A DNA stretch of 64,000 nucleotides from Stercorarius parasiticus (Eukaryota; Chordata; Aves; Charadriiformes; Stercorariidae), in contig VWZL01002014.1 in NCBI GenBank assembly GCA_013396915.1, forward strand, positions 1 to 64,000, given 5' to 3'. A model generated the notes under the pieces. That model worked only from the letters and a program-made list of their open reading frames with translations, was not told the DNA's origin and did not search any database. Both the position numbers and the translations under genes were made by a program. This document shows, in pieces, positions 13,758 to 24,225 of this stretch (its first letter is position 1; each line of letters opens with the position of its first letter).

Positions 13758-13870
13758 ACCTAGAACCAGCCCCCCCGGGCCCACCTCTCCTCCCAGCAGA
13801 TGGAGCCGTGCTGGGGAACGCGCGGCCCAGCCGAGGCACCGCTCCATTCCTCCTGAGCTGGGTTTGCCAC
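13758..13870. other. Small CpG-containing GC-rich block
   Basis: The flanks are AT-rich, but 13801-13860 alone carries six CpG dinucleotides, including ACGCGCGG. That is the densest CpG cluster I saw in the window. It contains no convincing open frame, promoter element or known repeat. It may be a fragment of a GC-rich retroelement or a small regulatory element. Confidence 0.5.
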
Positions 13871-15375
13871 TTGCGGTGTATTACGGTATGTTTTCCTCAG
13901 TGTACAACATATGCTAGTAATTGCTAGTTATTTTACTACTATTCCTCATATGGGATTATCATAGTGAAGCAACAGCACTGATTAATCAATTAGCATGGAT
14001 TCATTATCCATGAAGAGATGAAAGATAGGGCATTGTAATTGTGTTTACTGAACAATGGATGACAGTGTGCTTAAAGCCCAGGATTTCTAATAATACACAG
14101 CCACCTAGCATGATATATATATATAACATTCTGAATATTTAGAACATTCTGACTGCAGAACTAGAGAGACAACAATCAGAATGTGACTGTGTGTGCAAGT
14201 AACGCTGGAGCCTGAAGAATGCGTAGAGGGAAGAGAGCACAAGGCAGATGGTGCAATCAGATGAATATTTCATAGCTTTGACTAAATCCTAGTAGAACAG
14301 CTACATCCTTTCCTATAGTCCAGTATGCACAGGCGCATCTGCACAATACAGTGGCCAACAGTATAAACAGTGAAAAAAAAGGTGTCACAGAAACATTATT
14401 AACCAAGCCATGTTAAGCGGACGAACGTGAAAAAAACAGACGGCTTTTCTAATTAAACACCAACAGAGCCCACTCTATATGAAATAAACACAAGCATATA
14501 GAGTAACTTAGAAGCTTTTCCTCCAGATGTCCGAGGTGCACATCCTTCACTGCTTGCCCTTGTCAAAGGTTGAACACTGTACTGACATCAGCAATTAAAG
14601 AACATGAATACCAAACTCCCAGACATGTCTCATGTTTCAATATACCATCCCCTTTAGGCACTAATGCAATAGCCAAAGACCCCTTCTATCTAATGGTTGT
14701 ATACAGACTAGCCAGTAATGCATACGGATATCAAGAGATGAGACAAGAATTAATTTCTTGAAAATACAGTGCAGTCAAGAGGTATTGAAATATAGCTTCT
14801 GCTGCACTCTGTTTGAAAGGCTGAAGGCTAAACAAGAATGTAAAAGGTTAGGGAGGAAATGCTTTGCTGAAAAGCTAAGGTAGAAAACATGCCCACCATA
14901 CTCCATGAAATCAGAAATCTTCACATAAATCAAAGATCAGGGTCCCATGAGAGACCCAATCTATAGCATGACAAGGACTTGAATGCTCTCGGAGACCCAC
15001 TCATCCAGTGTTTTCCCAAGACGCTCCCACAACGTGCCGGGGAGCCACAGTTTGTGATTAGCGTGGAGCTTCCTCAGCTTGGAATGCAGCCCTTGAACAC
15101 AAGGTACTAAAAATTACATTGCCTGTTTAGATTAAAGGCACTTTCATTCCTGCTGGGAGTTAAGTATTCCCCCTTAACTTTGTGGGCTGCAAATTTATTT
15201 ACTTTTCAGAGGATTCAGGCATTGAGTCAACGAAAGACTTAACAGCTTGCTTCAGTCGAAAGTGGCTGAGTCTATTGGTAACAGTCTGAGCATCATCCGG
15301 CAGATAACTAATATTTAACAATTTTCTCTGTACTTAAAAAGATGTTAAATTCTCAAAATAAATTTTTTATGTTTT

Positions 15376-15458
15376 TAATATATATACACATATGTATAAG
15401 AGAGCATGTGTGTATATATATATATACACACACATCTCACACATACATATATATATAA
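15376..15458. repeat. (TA)n/(CA)n compound microsatellite with a 30-bp palindrome
   Basis: Alternating TA, TG and CA steps run through the segment. Positions 15406-15435 form a perfect palindrome, ATGTGTGTATATATA and its reverse complement, centred between 15420 and 15421. Such tracts are prone to length change and cruciform extrusion. Confidence 0.85.
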
Positions 15459-18280
15459 AACTTGCAGGTGAAGTTCTTTCAAAACCATATCCGGAGGTCT
15501 CACAACGTATCTCAATACAGGAAGGAATTACTTCTCTTAGAAATCCTACTCTCTCCTTGGCTCTGGGCATTCTCCAAACCAAATGGCCAACCTTCATTCT
15601 CAACAAAACCTCCCCAACACTGTGGCTCGGGAGCCATCATGATGGCCTAAGAAAAAAAACACCACAAATAGGTCTTGCCAGGCCTCTATTAGACAAGTAA
15701 ACCCCAGATTAGAGATGCTCCTAAATTTCTCTGGCATACTTTAAACCTAACTCTAAGAAAGAACTTGTCAGAGGAAAAACAGGCCATCAGTCTTGAAGAT
15801 GTTTCTAAGGGACCATGAGAACATCTTAACCTAGACAGCATCAAACAAGTGAATAAGGGTTAAAATGTTGTCTGAATCTCTTCAGGGAATTGAGACTTGC
15901 CTGCATCCTTGCCTGCAAATGGATGAAAACACATTGCCCTACATAAAGCCCTTGATCTTGATCCCAATACTCAATGGAAATTAAGGCAACTGTGTAGCAT
16001 TTTAATTCTGTGCAACTGTATACAAAACCTTATTTTAGGATCTGAAATTACAGGCACAGGACTACCCTGAATTTGTGAGTGGATATTATTAATAAATCTG
16101 AGTTGACTCCTGTGAGCCAAGGCATTACCATCACTGGCTTATCTTAAACCTAGCAGGCAATTTAAACTAGAGACGGATCACCTGAAAGTATATTGTTATT
16201 TCCAACAAATCCTTATGAATCATAATGGTATTTTCAACCTCTCCTAGGATTTTTAAAAGTCATCAGAAAATAACCTTTCATAAAATGATCTGGTTTCATG
16301 TTAATTATTAACTGCATCTTGAAATAACAGCACTGGTTAGTAAATAATTTGACAGCACTAAAAACTGCAGTGAAAGAAAACAGGATTTATCACATGGTTG
16401 AAAAAGCGGGGTGAACAAATTATCTTACGCGAAGATGTATCAGCATATTCATTGGGAATAAAATAGTACAGCAATAATAAAGCCATCTAGATGAATTAAG
16501 CTCAGGATATTATAACGAGCACAGTTTTACCTACTGATCAGGTTATGAGAGGGACGATCTTATACAGTTAGAACTCTCACAACCATGATATTTTTTTTAA
16601 TCATTTAAAGAAAATAAGCAAAGGAAATCACACAGGTAACTTCATTTTCACACTAGAAAGTCACATTTACTGACAGAAATTGCTTTTTTTTAAGTTATAG
16701 CTGGACTTAATTGCACTACAGTTGTTGACTAATAGCAGCATCTTTAATTGCAAGAACAAAGGTCAGAGAACTCATTGGTGTTGCTTAGGTGAGCACGACA
16801 GGTGACATGAACAAATGAGTAATTCTCTAAATGACAGAAAACAGTGCGAGTCATCAATTCTCCTCTTCCTTGCACGTGTTCCTGGACAAACACGCCCGTT
16901 TCAATTCAATGCCTGTTTCTTTGCTTTTGAGAAAAATGGGAGAAAAGTGTGCCATGGGAAGAGTTGGTAACAAAAAGGTCTTCCAGCAGAAATTCTAAAT
17001 TTTTGTTTATTCCTGTTTTAAAATAAACATTCTCACTTATATCAATGATTCCCTAGAAACAAAATATCTCAGAGACATTTTAGCATCTAAGCGTTTGCCA
17101 CAAAGTGGAAGGAAATAGCTCATCTATCTCCTCGCATGCCTTTACATAGCTCCATCATTTCCTAACCTCTCCACAGAAGATGCTCAAGCTGGTTTCAGAT
17201 ATGCAGAGAAACTACATGCTGAGACAAAATAGCTCCATTGATTCCAGTTCCTCAGAACTCGGAAACCAAAAGTATGGCACCAAACAGCCAAGTAAATCAA
17301 GTCCCAAACTACTTTCAATATGTGTCAACTCAATACCTAACTACTACTTCCTTTCACAGTTAGGTCTCAACCAAAGCAAATCACATCAGAGCACCCCAGC
17401 AAGTTCCAAAGTACTCTACACGATAATTAACCCGGTGAGACGGAAGGATGTTTCTCATTTTTGCAGATATGCAGCTTTCATTTCAGTATCCTATTCAACT
17501 CTGAATATTTTTAGAAACATTTTGAGTGGATATAAAAGGCTATGTTTTCTTTCTTCTTTTTAGGCTAAGAAACTCAAAATCTACGCACTCTTTTAACACT
17601 CAGAAGATGTTTGATCATGTTCAGCAAGACTGAAAAACTGAAAGCTTTGCTTTACAAACTTCTAGTTTCAGCTGCACCACTATCTCCAAGACTGCCATTT
17701 TATTATGATTCATTAAATGAAAGTATCCAATCAGCATCATACTCCATAACTGCCTTGGACTGAGCTGTTCCCTCTTTGTTACCTATTTGACTGTCTCAGA
17801 CAACGGTACAAAACGTTCGATGGCGAAGCAAACTCTAGTGAAAAGCTGTTTCATGAGCTGACCCAGAGGCAACACAGTGAAGGTGCTCTTGGAAATAACG
17901 TGGCTAACAGATCTTTTTTACATGTAAAGCAGAAGTAGCTTATTGAAGAAAAATAAAAATCTTAGTGCAAATAACAGGACCACCCAAACCTCTCCCTATT
18001 TCTAGAACACATCTCTGCTGCAGTTCATCCCTCCCAAACTGCAAACCACCATCTTCAGATTTCCTCATTTTTACAATTCTGCATTTTTTATGGCTACTTG
18101 GGAGAGCCAAGGTCAGTTAAGACTGTGCTTGTACGGAAGGTAAGGAATGTGACAGATGCACAAAGAAGTGACTCAGTACATCCGAGTACTTTATGATGCT
18201 TCTGAGATAAAGCATGTGAAGCAAGATTAATTTAAACACTAGTATTTCCTTAACTTACAATTTCCTTGATATTTTAAGAA

Positions 18281-18286
18281 ATGTGT
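18281..18286. repeat. Left target-site duplication of the solo LTR
   Basis: ATGTGT directly precedes the LTR start and is repeated exactly at 18811-18816, which marks the integration site. Confidence 0.8.
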
Positions 18287-18508
18287 TGTCCTGGTTTCAG
18301 CTGAGATACTGTTACTTTTCTTTCTAGTGGTTGCTGTGTTTTCAGGTTTGGTATTAAAGTAATATCAATAGTACATATTGTTTTAGTTGTTGCTAAGTGA
18401 TGTTTGTATTAATCAAGGACTTTTTTCATCTTCCCATAGAAGACGAGAAGGAGCATAGACAGAACAATGGAATGGCCAATGGAATATTCCATACCATAGA
18501 TAATACTT

Positions 18509-18517
18509 AGTATACAA
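18509..18517 (+). promoter_or_regulatory. TATA-like site inside the solo LTR
   Basis: AGTATACAA sits where LTRs of this type carry a TATA box, upstream of the G-rich stretch at 18520-18546. It looks mutated, and activity is unknown. Any transcript from here would run antisense to PARD3B. Confidence 0.35.
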
Positions 18518-18631
18518 ATGGGGGTTGGGGCGGGGGAAGGAAGGGCGGGATCCACGATCTCTGCTCAGGTCAGGCTGGGCAACCAATTCACCGGGTGGTG
18601 AGAGTGACTTGTGTCTTGCAAATTCTTTTAA

Positions 18632-18652
18632 CTATTATTATTATTATTATCC
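18632..18652. repeat. (ATT)n microsatellite within the LTR
   Basis: About five to six ATT units lie inside the solo LTR. An (ATT) tract at this place is a usual part of this LTR type, so it is not an independent locus. Confidence 0.8.
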
Positions 18653-18669
18653 TTTTCCATTATTGTTCT

Positions 18670-18675
18670 ATTAAA
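18670..18675 (+). terminator. LTR polyadenylation signal ATTAAA
   Basis: ATTAAA follows the (ATT)n tract in the solo LTR and is followed by T-rich sequence from about 18706. It is oriented opposite to PARD3B, so it should not truncate the host transcript. Confidence 0.5.
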
Positions 18676-18810
18676 CTGTCTTTATCTCAAACCATGAGGT
18701 CTGTTTTTTTTTTTCCTTTCTCTTCCTTTTCTCCCTACCCTTCTTGGAGGGGGAGCAGGGGGGGAATGAGAGGATGCGTGGTCTTAGTTGCTGGCTGGAG
18801 TTAAATCACG

Positions 18811-18816
18811 ATGTGT
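18811..18816. repeat. Right target-site duplication of the solo LTR
   Basis: ATGTGT directly follows the LTR end and matches 18281-18286 exactly. Confidence 0.8.
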
Positions 18817-19865
18817 TGACAGAAACTTTGAGCGACCTTAACAGTAAGTTAACAAAGTTGTTACGTATGTGAATTATTTAAACTTTAAAGCTTCAGTACA
18901 ATATGCTTAGATACAAAGCACAGTGCAGTTTTGTTTACCAGTTAAATATTTCAAATATTATTACTTATGAATAAATCCAACATGAATTATCTAGGTCTGA
19001 TTATAATTAGAAATATTCCATAACCAGAAATTCTGGAAGACCAGCAGCACGTTGAGCGTAAGGGGTCGGGTTGTTTTTTGTAGGCTTTTTTTTGTTTGTC
19101 TGACTTTTTAAGAAACACGATTACCTACAGCAACTTCACTGAAATTTATTATTTAGAAAAGTAAATTTATAGAATATTTTGTACAGTGAGGTTTCTTACG
19201 CTATCACATAGAAAAGCAAAGCATTCTCTGAAGACTTTATAATCGCATTATAACAATCCAAAGCACTGCAAGCTGTTAGACTCTGCTTGCCTCTTTTTTT
19301 ATATTGAGCACTACTAATCTGCATATTTAATGGAACCAAATCACTGCAATGTGTTCTAAGTACTCAAAAGGAAGGACATTATCTTTTCTTCTAGAAAGAA
19401 AAGGTAGAAAGAAATAGCTTCAATGAGCTACTTTGTGAAAGAAAGAACAAGGTAGACTTCCTAAAGAAAGGCCTCTCATTCAGAGATGAACTTTACCAAA
19501 TTCAAAAGCAACCGAAGGAAGCATTCACTGCTTTCTTCTGAGAATGAGCTTAGTAGTCTAGGACCCCTGAAACATGGAACATCCTGCAGGCACGAGCAAT
19601 ACATCCTAGACAAAAGTAGCTCCCAGTAGAAAAGAGGATCATGGAGGGAATGGCATTTTTTCAAGTACCTATGCGTAATCTCATGCAGGGCTTTAAATTC
19701 CAACAAAAAAGCACGGTGAATTGGGCTTGATATTTTAATAGGAAGTACTGGACACATGAAACAAAACACTGGAATAACAGGATAATACTGATCTGTGCTG
19801 CTAAGCTGATGCGCTACTGCATTTTAAGCTACTCAGAGCTTCTCCAATGCACACTCACTCCTGCA

Positions 19866-19980
19866 CAACGGTAATAGAGTGATCAAGCCTGGAGATCACA
19901 AATACAGGGGCCTGGGGAGCTGAACTCCAACTCAAAGACCAGTCTGAACAGTTTCTTCCCCTCAAGCGTGAACTGCCTAC
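19866..19980 (+). repeat. Copy 1 of a diverged local repeat pair
   Basis: The segment from CAACGGTAATAG to GTGAACTGCCTAC aligns with 20230-20356, about 370 bp away in the same orientation. I estimate about 70 percent identity by eye, and most differences are transitions. The shared end TCAAGCxTGAACTGCC is the clearest anchor. The family is not recognised; it could be an old duplication or two copies of an old dispersed repeat. Confidence 0.5.
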
Positions 19981-20229
19981 AGCACAGTGAGTCCAGGTTC
20001 TAAGAGGAACAGAGATGAGGCTTTCCATCTGCTACATCCTCTCCCAGCAAATAACCCTTTCCTGTTTAAATGGTTATAAGTTTCAATAGCAACAAGTTTA
20101 GTTAGCAAACCTTCACTGGAACTTAAATGGAAACCTAAGCAGATCAGCTTCAGGGATAATTATACTTGATATGGACTGAAAATTTGTTTCCTTCCTTTGT
20201 GTAAGAATCCCCATGGCTGTATTCAATTC

Positions 20230-20356
20230 CAACAGCTACAAGCACCACCAAGTCTGGAAAACGCAAATGCAAGGATCCAGGGTGCTGAATGCAAACTGAA
20301 ATAAAGTTTGAACCGTTCTTTTTTTTTTTTTCCCCCTCAAGCCTGAACTGCCTTAC
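20230..20356 (+). repeat. Copy 2 of a diverged local repeat pair
   Basis: This copy aligns with 19866-19980 but carries an expanded poly-T run (20319-20331) where copy 1 has TTTCTTCCCC. It ends in CTCAAGCCTGAACTGCCTTAC. Confidence 0.5.
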
Positions 20357-22679
20357 ATCTTTGTAACAATCAAACAGGAACTGTTTACCATAAGAAAGCA
20401 AATATTATTTCTGTTGTTATGGCTATTTGGACATCTGATAGTCTCAGGCAACGCAAAGGGGCCCCAACAATAACAGCTCAACTTAAAAGTCAAAGGGCAG
20501 ATACCTTTGAAGTGAGAGATGACACAGAAACAGTAGCAGACCTTGAAGTCTGGTCTGATGGAAAGAACCTGAATGCTTCAGAGTATATTTCATTCATCCT
20601 CACAACGCTCTTGAAGGCAGAACAGGCACATTTGATCACCGATGGTGCTAAATACTAGAAAACCTAACAGCAAAACACTCTTCCCACAAACCCCCTCTAG
20701 GGAAAAGGCAAAGGCTGTCAGCAGTTCGGTTCAGAGGCGTTCAGGGCTCTAGCAAACGGCACTGGAGAATGATTCTTGTCAGGTTCTCAATTAGCTTGCA
20801 GAGAGGGCAGGAGCCGTTAATATTTTGAGAACTAAACAACTTTTATATTTTAAAATAATTCTCCAGTAAACATGAGTGACAGAGAACCTCTGTCAAAGAA
20901 AATGTTACCTGTCTCTAGCAAGAGGATCCTTTTATTCTTTAGCGTCCAAGCTGAACAGGCATAGAAGTTTTAAGATATCAGTACATCAAGGCTACTGCTT
21001 ACAAGCCTGTTCAAACTAGTGGAAAGGACAACACCAGATTTCCAGTTCTGCGTTCGGCTTGAATTTTAGAGCTCCCCAACACAACTCAGAACACAGGTGA
21101 GGTACTGGCTTGAAAATAAATGCTGGGTTCTAGGAGCAAGTAGTTTCAAATCGGATTAACAACGGGACTGGAAACCCACAGCTGGGTCTCCTGGGTCTTT
21201 ACTTACATTCTGCAGTGGTGGTAATACTTCTTGGCACAGGAAAAAGAAAAGGGCAATTACCTTTCTGCTGGGAAAGGGGAATACAAGCTGCTACTGCATA
21301 GGTAAGACTGTGATCTCAGGAAAGGACCTCACTCTGCCACTTTGGAGAAAATCATGCTTTTTTGTGCAGTTGCTGCTTCTCACCAGTAAGGAGAGGTGCA
21401 TACATGTATACAAAAGGCTTCTATAGGGGTGTAAAAGCTGTTACGTGTTTTCAAAGCTGGTCTAGGACAAAGACTTGTCATTCCCCTTTAAATCAAAGAT
21501 TAATAGTAACTGTGCACCCAAGAACTGTAACAGTGAGAGAATATTTGCCACTGGTATTTTGTATTTTATTGCTGTAAACAATAGCTTCAATCTGTGGTCA
21601 ACAGATCCCTTAAATTCCTTGACTACTTTTAGAACTTCATAAAAAGTAACTATGAAGCTCACTGTCTTTATTGGAAAATTTTTGGGAGTCCACAAACCAA
21701 AAAAAGTGAAGTTATAAACCATACTTCAGATTATAAATTGGTTGGCATTTCTGACACTAGGAGAGACAATGACTTCTTTTTTTTGTTAGTGGAAGGGCAG
21801 AAAATTCTTGGGTTTTTTGTTTTTCGTAGAGATAAAACTGAAATGTACCAAGGAGTGCTGCTGCTGTTTTTCCTCCTGGATTCACTTCAGATTTATTTAT
21901 GGCAGGGCCTTCTACCTTTATCTGCAAATGTCACAATTGAGCTAGTGACTTTTTATAGTTTCTTGGTTTAATAACTATGGTAGATATAGCACATGTTCTG
22001 CCTCTGCCCCTCTCTGAAAATAAACAAAACTAATCGGGTCTAAAAACTAGTTTATATCTCACTGTTCATAGCAAATAGAAGGAGTTGGGCACAGATAACC
22101 TAATTTTCACCTGTTTCTGCTTACTGCATATACACTAACTCAATTTAGATTGATCGGCTAATGTTTGCAGACTTACTACAGTGGCACAAGGGTACTACAT
22201 CCATTCAGTTTATTTTTAAAAAAGACAAACCAAGATGAAATGTTGTTCGTGCTCCTTTTTAATTTTATTTTAGCTCTTTGTTTATCTCTTCACTTCAAAG
22301 CACTTCCAATATGAGGCACAGTTTCAGTGTGACAACTTCGTAAAATTAAAATAGAAAAAATGTGCCAGCATCAATCTGCTTTACATTGGAAAGCACAACA
22401 GCCTTGAGACAGAAATGACGACTTATGAGAGCAAGCTATAATGAACCCAGAAGTGCTATCTGCAGTAGGAAAAATATATTAGACTGGAGGCTGAACACTC
22501 CTGACACAATTTGTCTTCCTCAATAGGAGCCTTCTGTTCCCCAGTTGCAGTGTACAGTCAATTCTGACTCCAAAAGCAAGGGAAAATTTTCAATATGAAG
22601 CCCCACAATTCTGTTGGCTAGCATTTCTTATTTCACCTGAAGCAGCTTTAAGTCCAAATTAAAAAAAATGCAGCGCAGA

Positions 22680-23050
22680 ATAAAGCTGAGTCTGCAAGAG
22701 ACTTCCCCCGCCTGTGGCCTGCCACCACCGGGGCAGGACGGAAGGAGGGACAGAAGCTGCCCCAGCAGTGGGAGCTCTGCCGGGCAGGGTGACCCCCACC
22801 AGCCCAGGGGCACCCAAGCCACCTGCCCCACCAGGAACCCACAGAGCCACCCAGGGCGCAGTCCTGGCGAGTGGGAGCAGAGGCTGCCAGCAATCGCAAG
22901 GATATGAGGCAGTGTGGCCCTGCCACCCTGTCTCCCATGACCCTCTGTCCCTGTCAGGAACGGGCAGGGGCGCAGGGCAAAGGGCCCAGGGTCCGAGAGG
23001 GCTCCAAGCCTGCCAACTGGCTCCCCATTCCCCAATTCAAAAAAGCCCAA
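22680..23050. other. GC-rich block of unknown origin
   Basis: The block is markedly GC-rich against AT-rich flanks; counting 22741-22800 gives 42 of 60 bases G or C. Open frames cross it on both strands (for example 22714-23079 plus and 22628-23050 minus), but these follow from few stop codons in GC-rich DNA. Their products are low-complexity, proline- and glycine-rich, and show no domain. CpG is sparse, so it is not a typical CpG island. It could be part of an unrecognised LTR or a duplicated GC-rich fragment. Confidence 0.5.
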
Positions 23051-24107
23051 ATCTCACAGCAGGACAAGCATGTTACTAAATATCGTCCTGTTTAAGGGGG
23101 AGGTTCGAGAGGGTTAAGGGTCTGATCCCAGCAGTATCAGTAAAAATCAGCGGTAGGTGCTGAGCCCTTCTCAAATTTCACTATTGCTGGAAAATAAATT
23201 TTACTCTCTAGGGAGTTGTATTCTCAGACTCCTTTGCACAGACCTCCTTTCGTTATCTGTGAACTACAATATATTTACCTAGTTCCTGTTCTTTTCACAA
23301 CAATCTAAGGCACAATCTCAAGCCTTTTAAAATACATTGTTAGCAAGGGGCACCACATGAACATATATACAGCATATATGCCACTGAGTGGGTGGCATTA
23401 CTTTATATTGCTTTCCAAAGACATGCTTTCCCACTAAAAAGAGCTTCTCATAGGCTCAAAGCAGAGACGTTTTTCTGTCTTCTGCTTGAAAAAACTTTTT
23501 TTTTTAAGAGCTGGTGAATGCTATGAACTTGCTTTCTAACTTCTCATTTGTACCATTTTACTTCATACACATATATCAAAAGCCTAGATTGATTATTTCA
23601 ACTACTTAAAAAGCAAAAGAAACAGGTTATAAATTGTATGTATCAAATCAAAGAATATTTTCTCATTTGATTTTTGAAGTGCAAACTTGACAGAGTTTAG
23701 TTAGGGCCAACCAGCCTTAAGGGTGCATGTTTCATTGTTGCAGAATGAAATACTAGCAGCAGTGGAAAACAAAGCTAGACCTGAAGTAATCTTAGTAATT
23801 AAATAGAAAAATAAAAAAGAAGTATTTCTGTGGCAGTGATCATCATAATCATATGAATATATAATAATATGTAATAAATTCTAAATATCGAATCATTTTA
23901 ACAAAAATTAAATCACTGTAAACCTAGAATCTGCATGTTAGACCTGTGCTTAAAAGATAACCGGTATCAGACACTATATAAGAGTAATTTTAACAGAACT
24001 AACATCAATAATTTGATGTTTTATACACTTGTATAGTATTATAAATACACATAATTGGCAGCAGATTAATTTCCCAAAAGTGTTATAATCTGTTGGCATA
24101 CTGCCAT

Positions 24108-24127
24108 ACTTTAAAAAAAAAAAAAAA
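24108..24127. repeat. Poly-A run
   Basis: An A-rich run of about 15 bases follows ACTTT. No retroposon body could be identified next to it. Confidence 0.7.
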
Positions 24128-24195
24128 TTATTTACAGGAGCGTGCATCTGGTTCTAATGAACTAACTTTACCTGGTAATATCAGTGTTTGTATGA

Positions 24196-24225
24196 TTGAT
24201 GACACTAACACAATAGTGTCATCAA
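24196..24225. repeat. Perfect 12-bp inverted repeat
   Basis: TTGATGACACTA at 24196-24207 and its exact reverse complement at 24214-24225 flank a 6-nt loop (ACACAA). The half-site TGACAC resembles binding sites of TALE homeodomain proteins, but that is only a resemblance. Confidence 0.75.

Larger units (their letters stand above)
18287..18810 (+). mobile_element. Solo LTR of an avian endogenous retrovirus
   Basis: The element starts TGTCCTGGTTTCAGCTGAGA and ends GGAGTTAAATCACG, matching a neoavian ERV LTR type I recognise by its ends and inner features: TTGTTGCTAAGT, TATTCCATACCAT, a TATA-like stretch, (ATT)n, then ATTAAA, and a G-rich 3' part. A perfect 6-bp direct repeat, ATGTGT, flanks it at 18281-18286 and 18811-18816. 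The canonical terminal CA appears to be missing or changed. No internal gag-pol-env sequence or second LTR is nearby, so it is a recombination-derived solo LTR. It lies antisense to PARD3B, the orientation usually better tolerated in introns. The class (ERVK-like for a 6-bp repeat, ERVL-like if the repeat is TGTGT) is not settled. Confidence 0.85.

Noticed and set aside
17180..17563. 127-codon plus-strand frame rich in serine
   Set aside because: It is antisense to PARD3B and intronic, with no homology I recognise and no promoter or splice support.
22628..23079. Overlapping open frames on both strands as protein genes
   Set aside because: GC-rich DNA has few stop codons; the products are low-complexity, and no splice sites, domain or start context support them.
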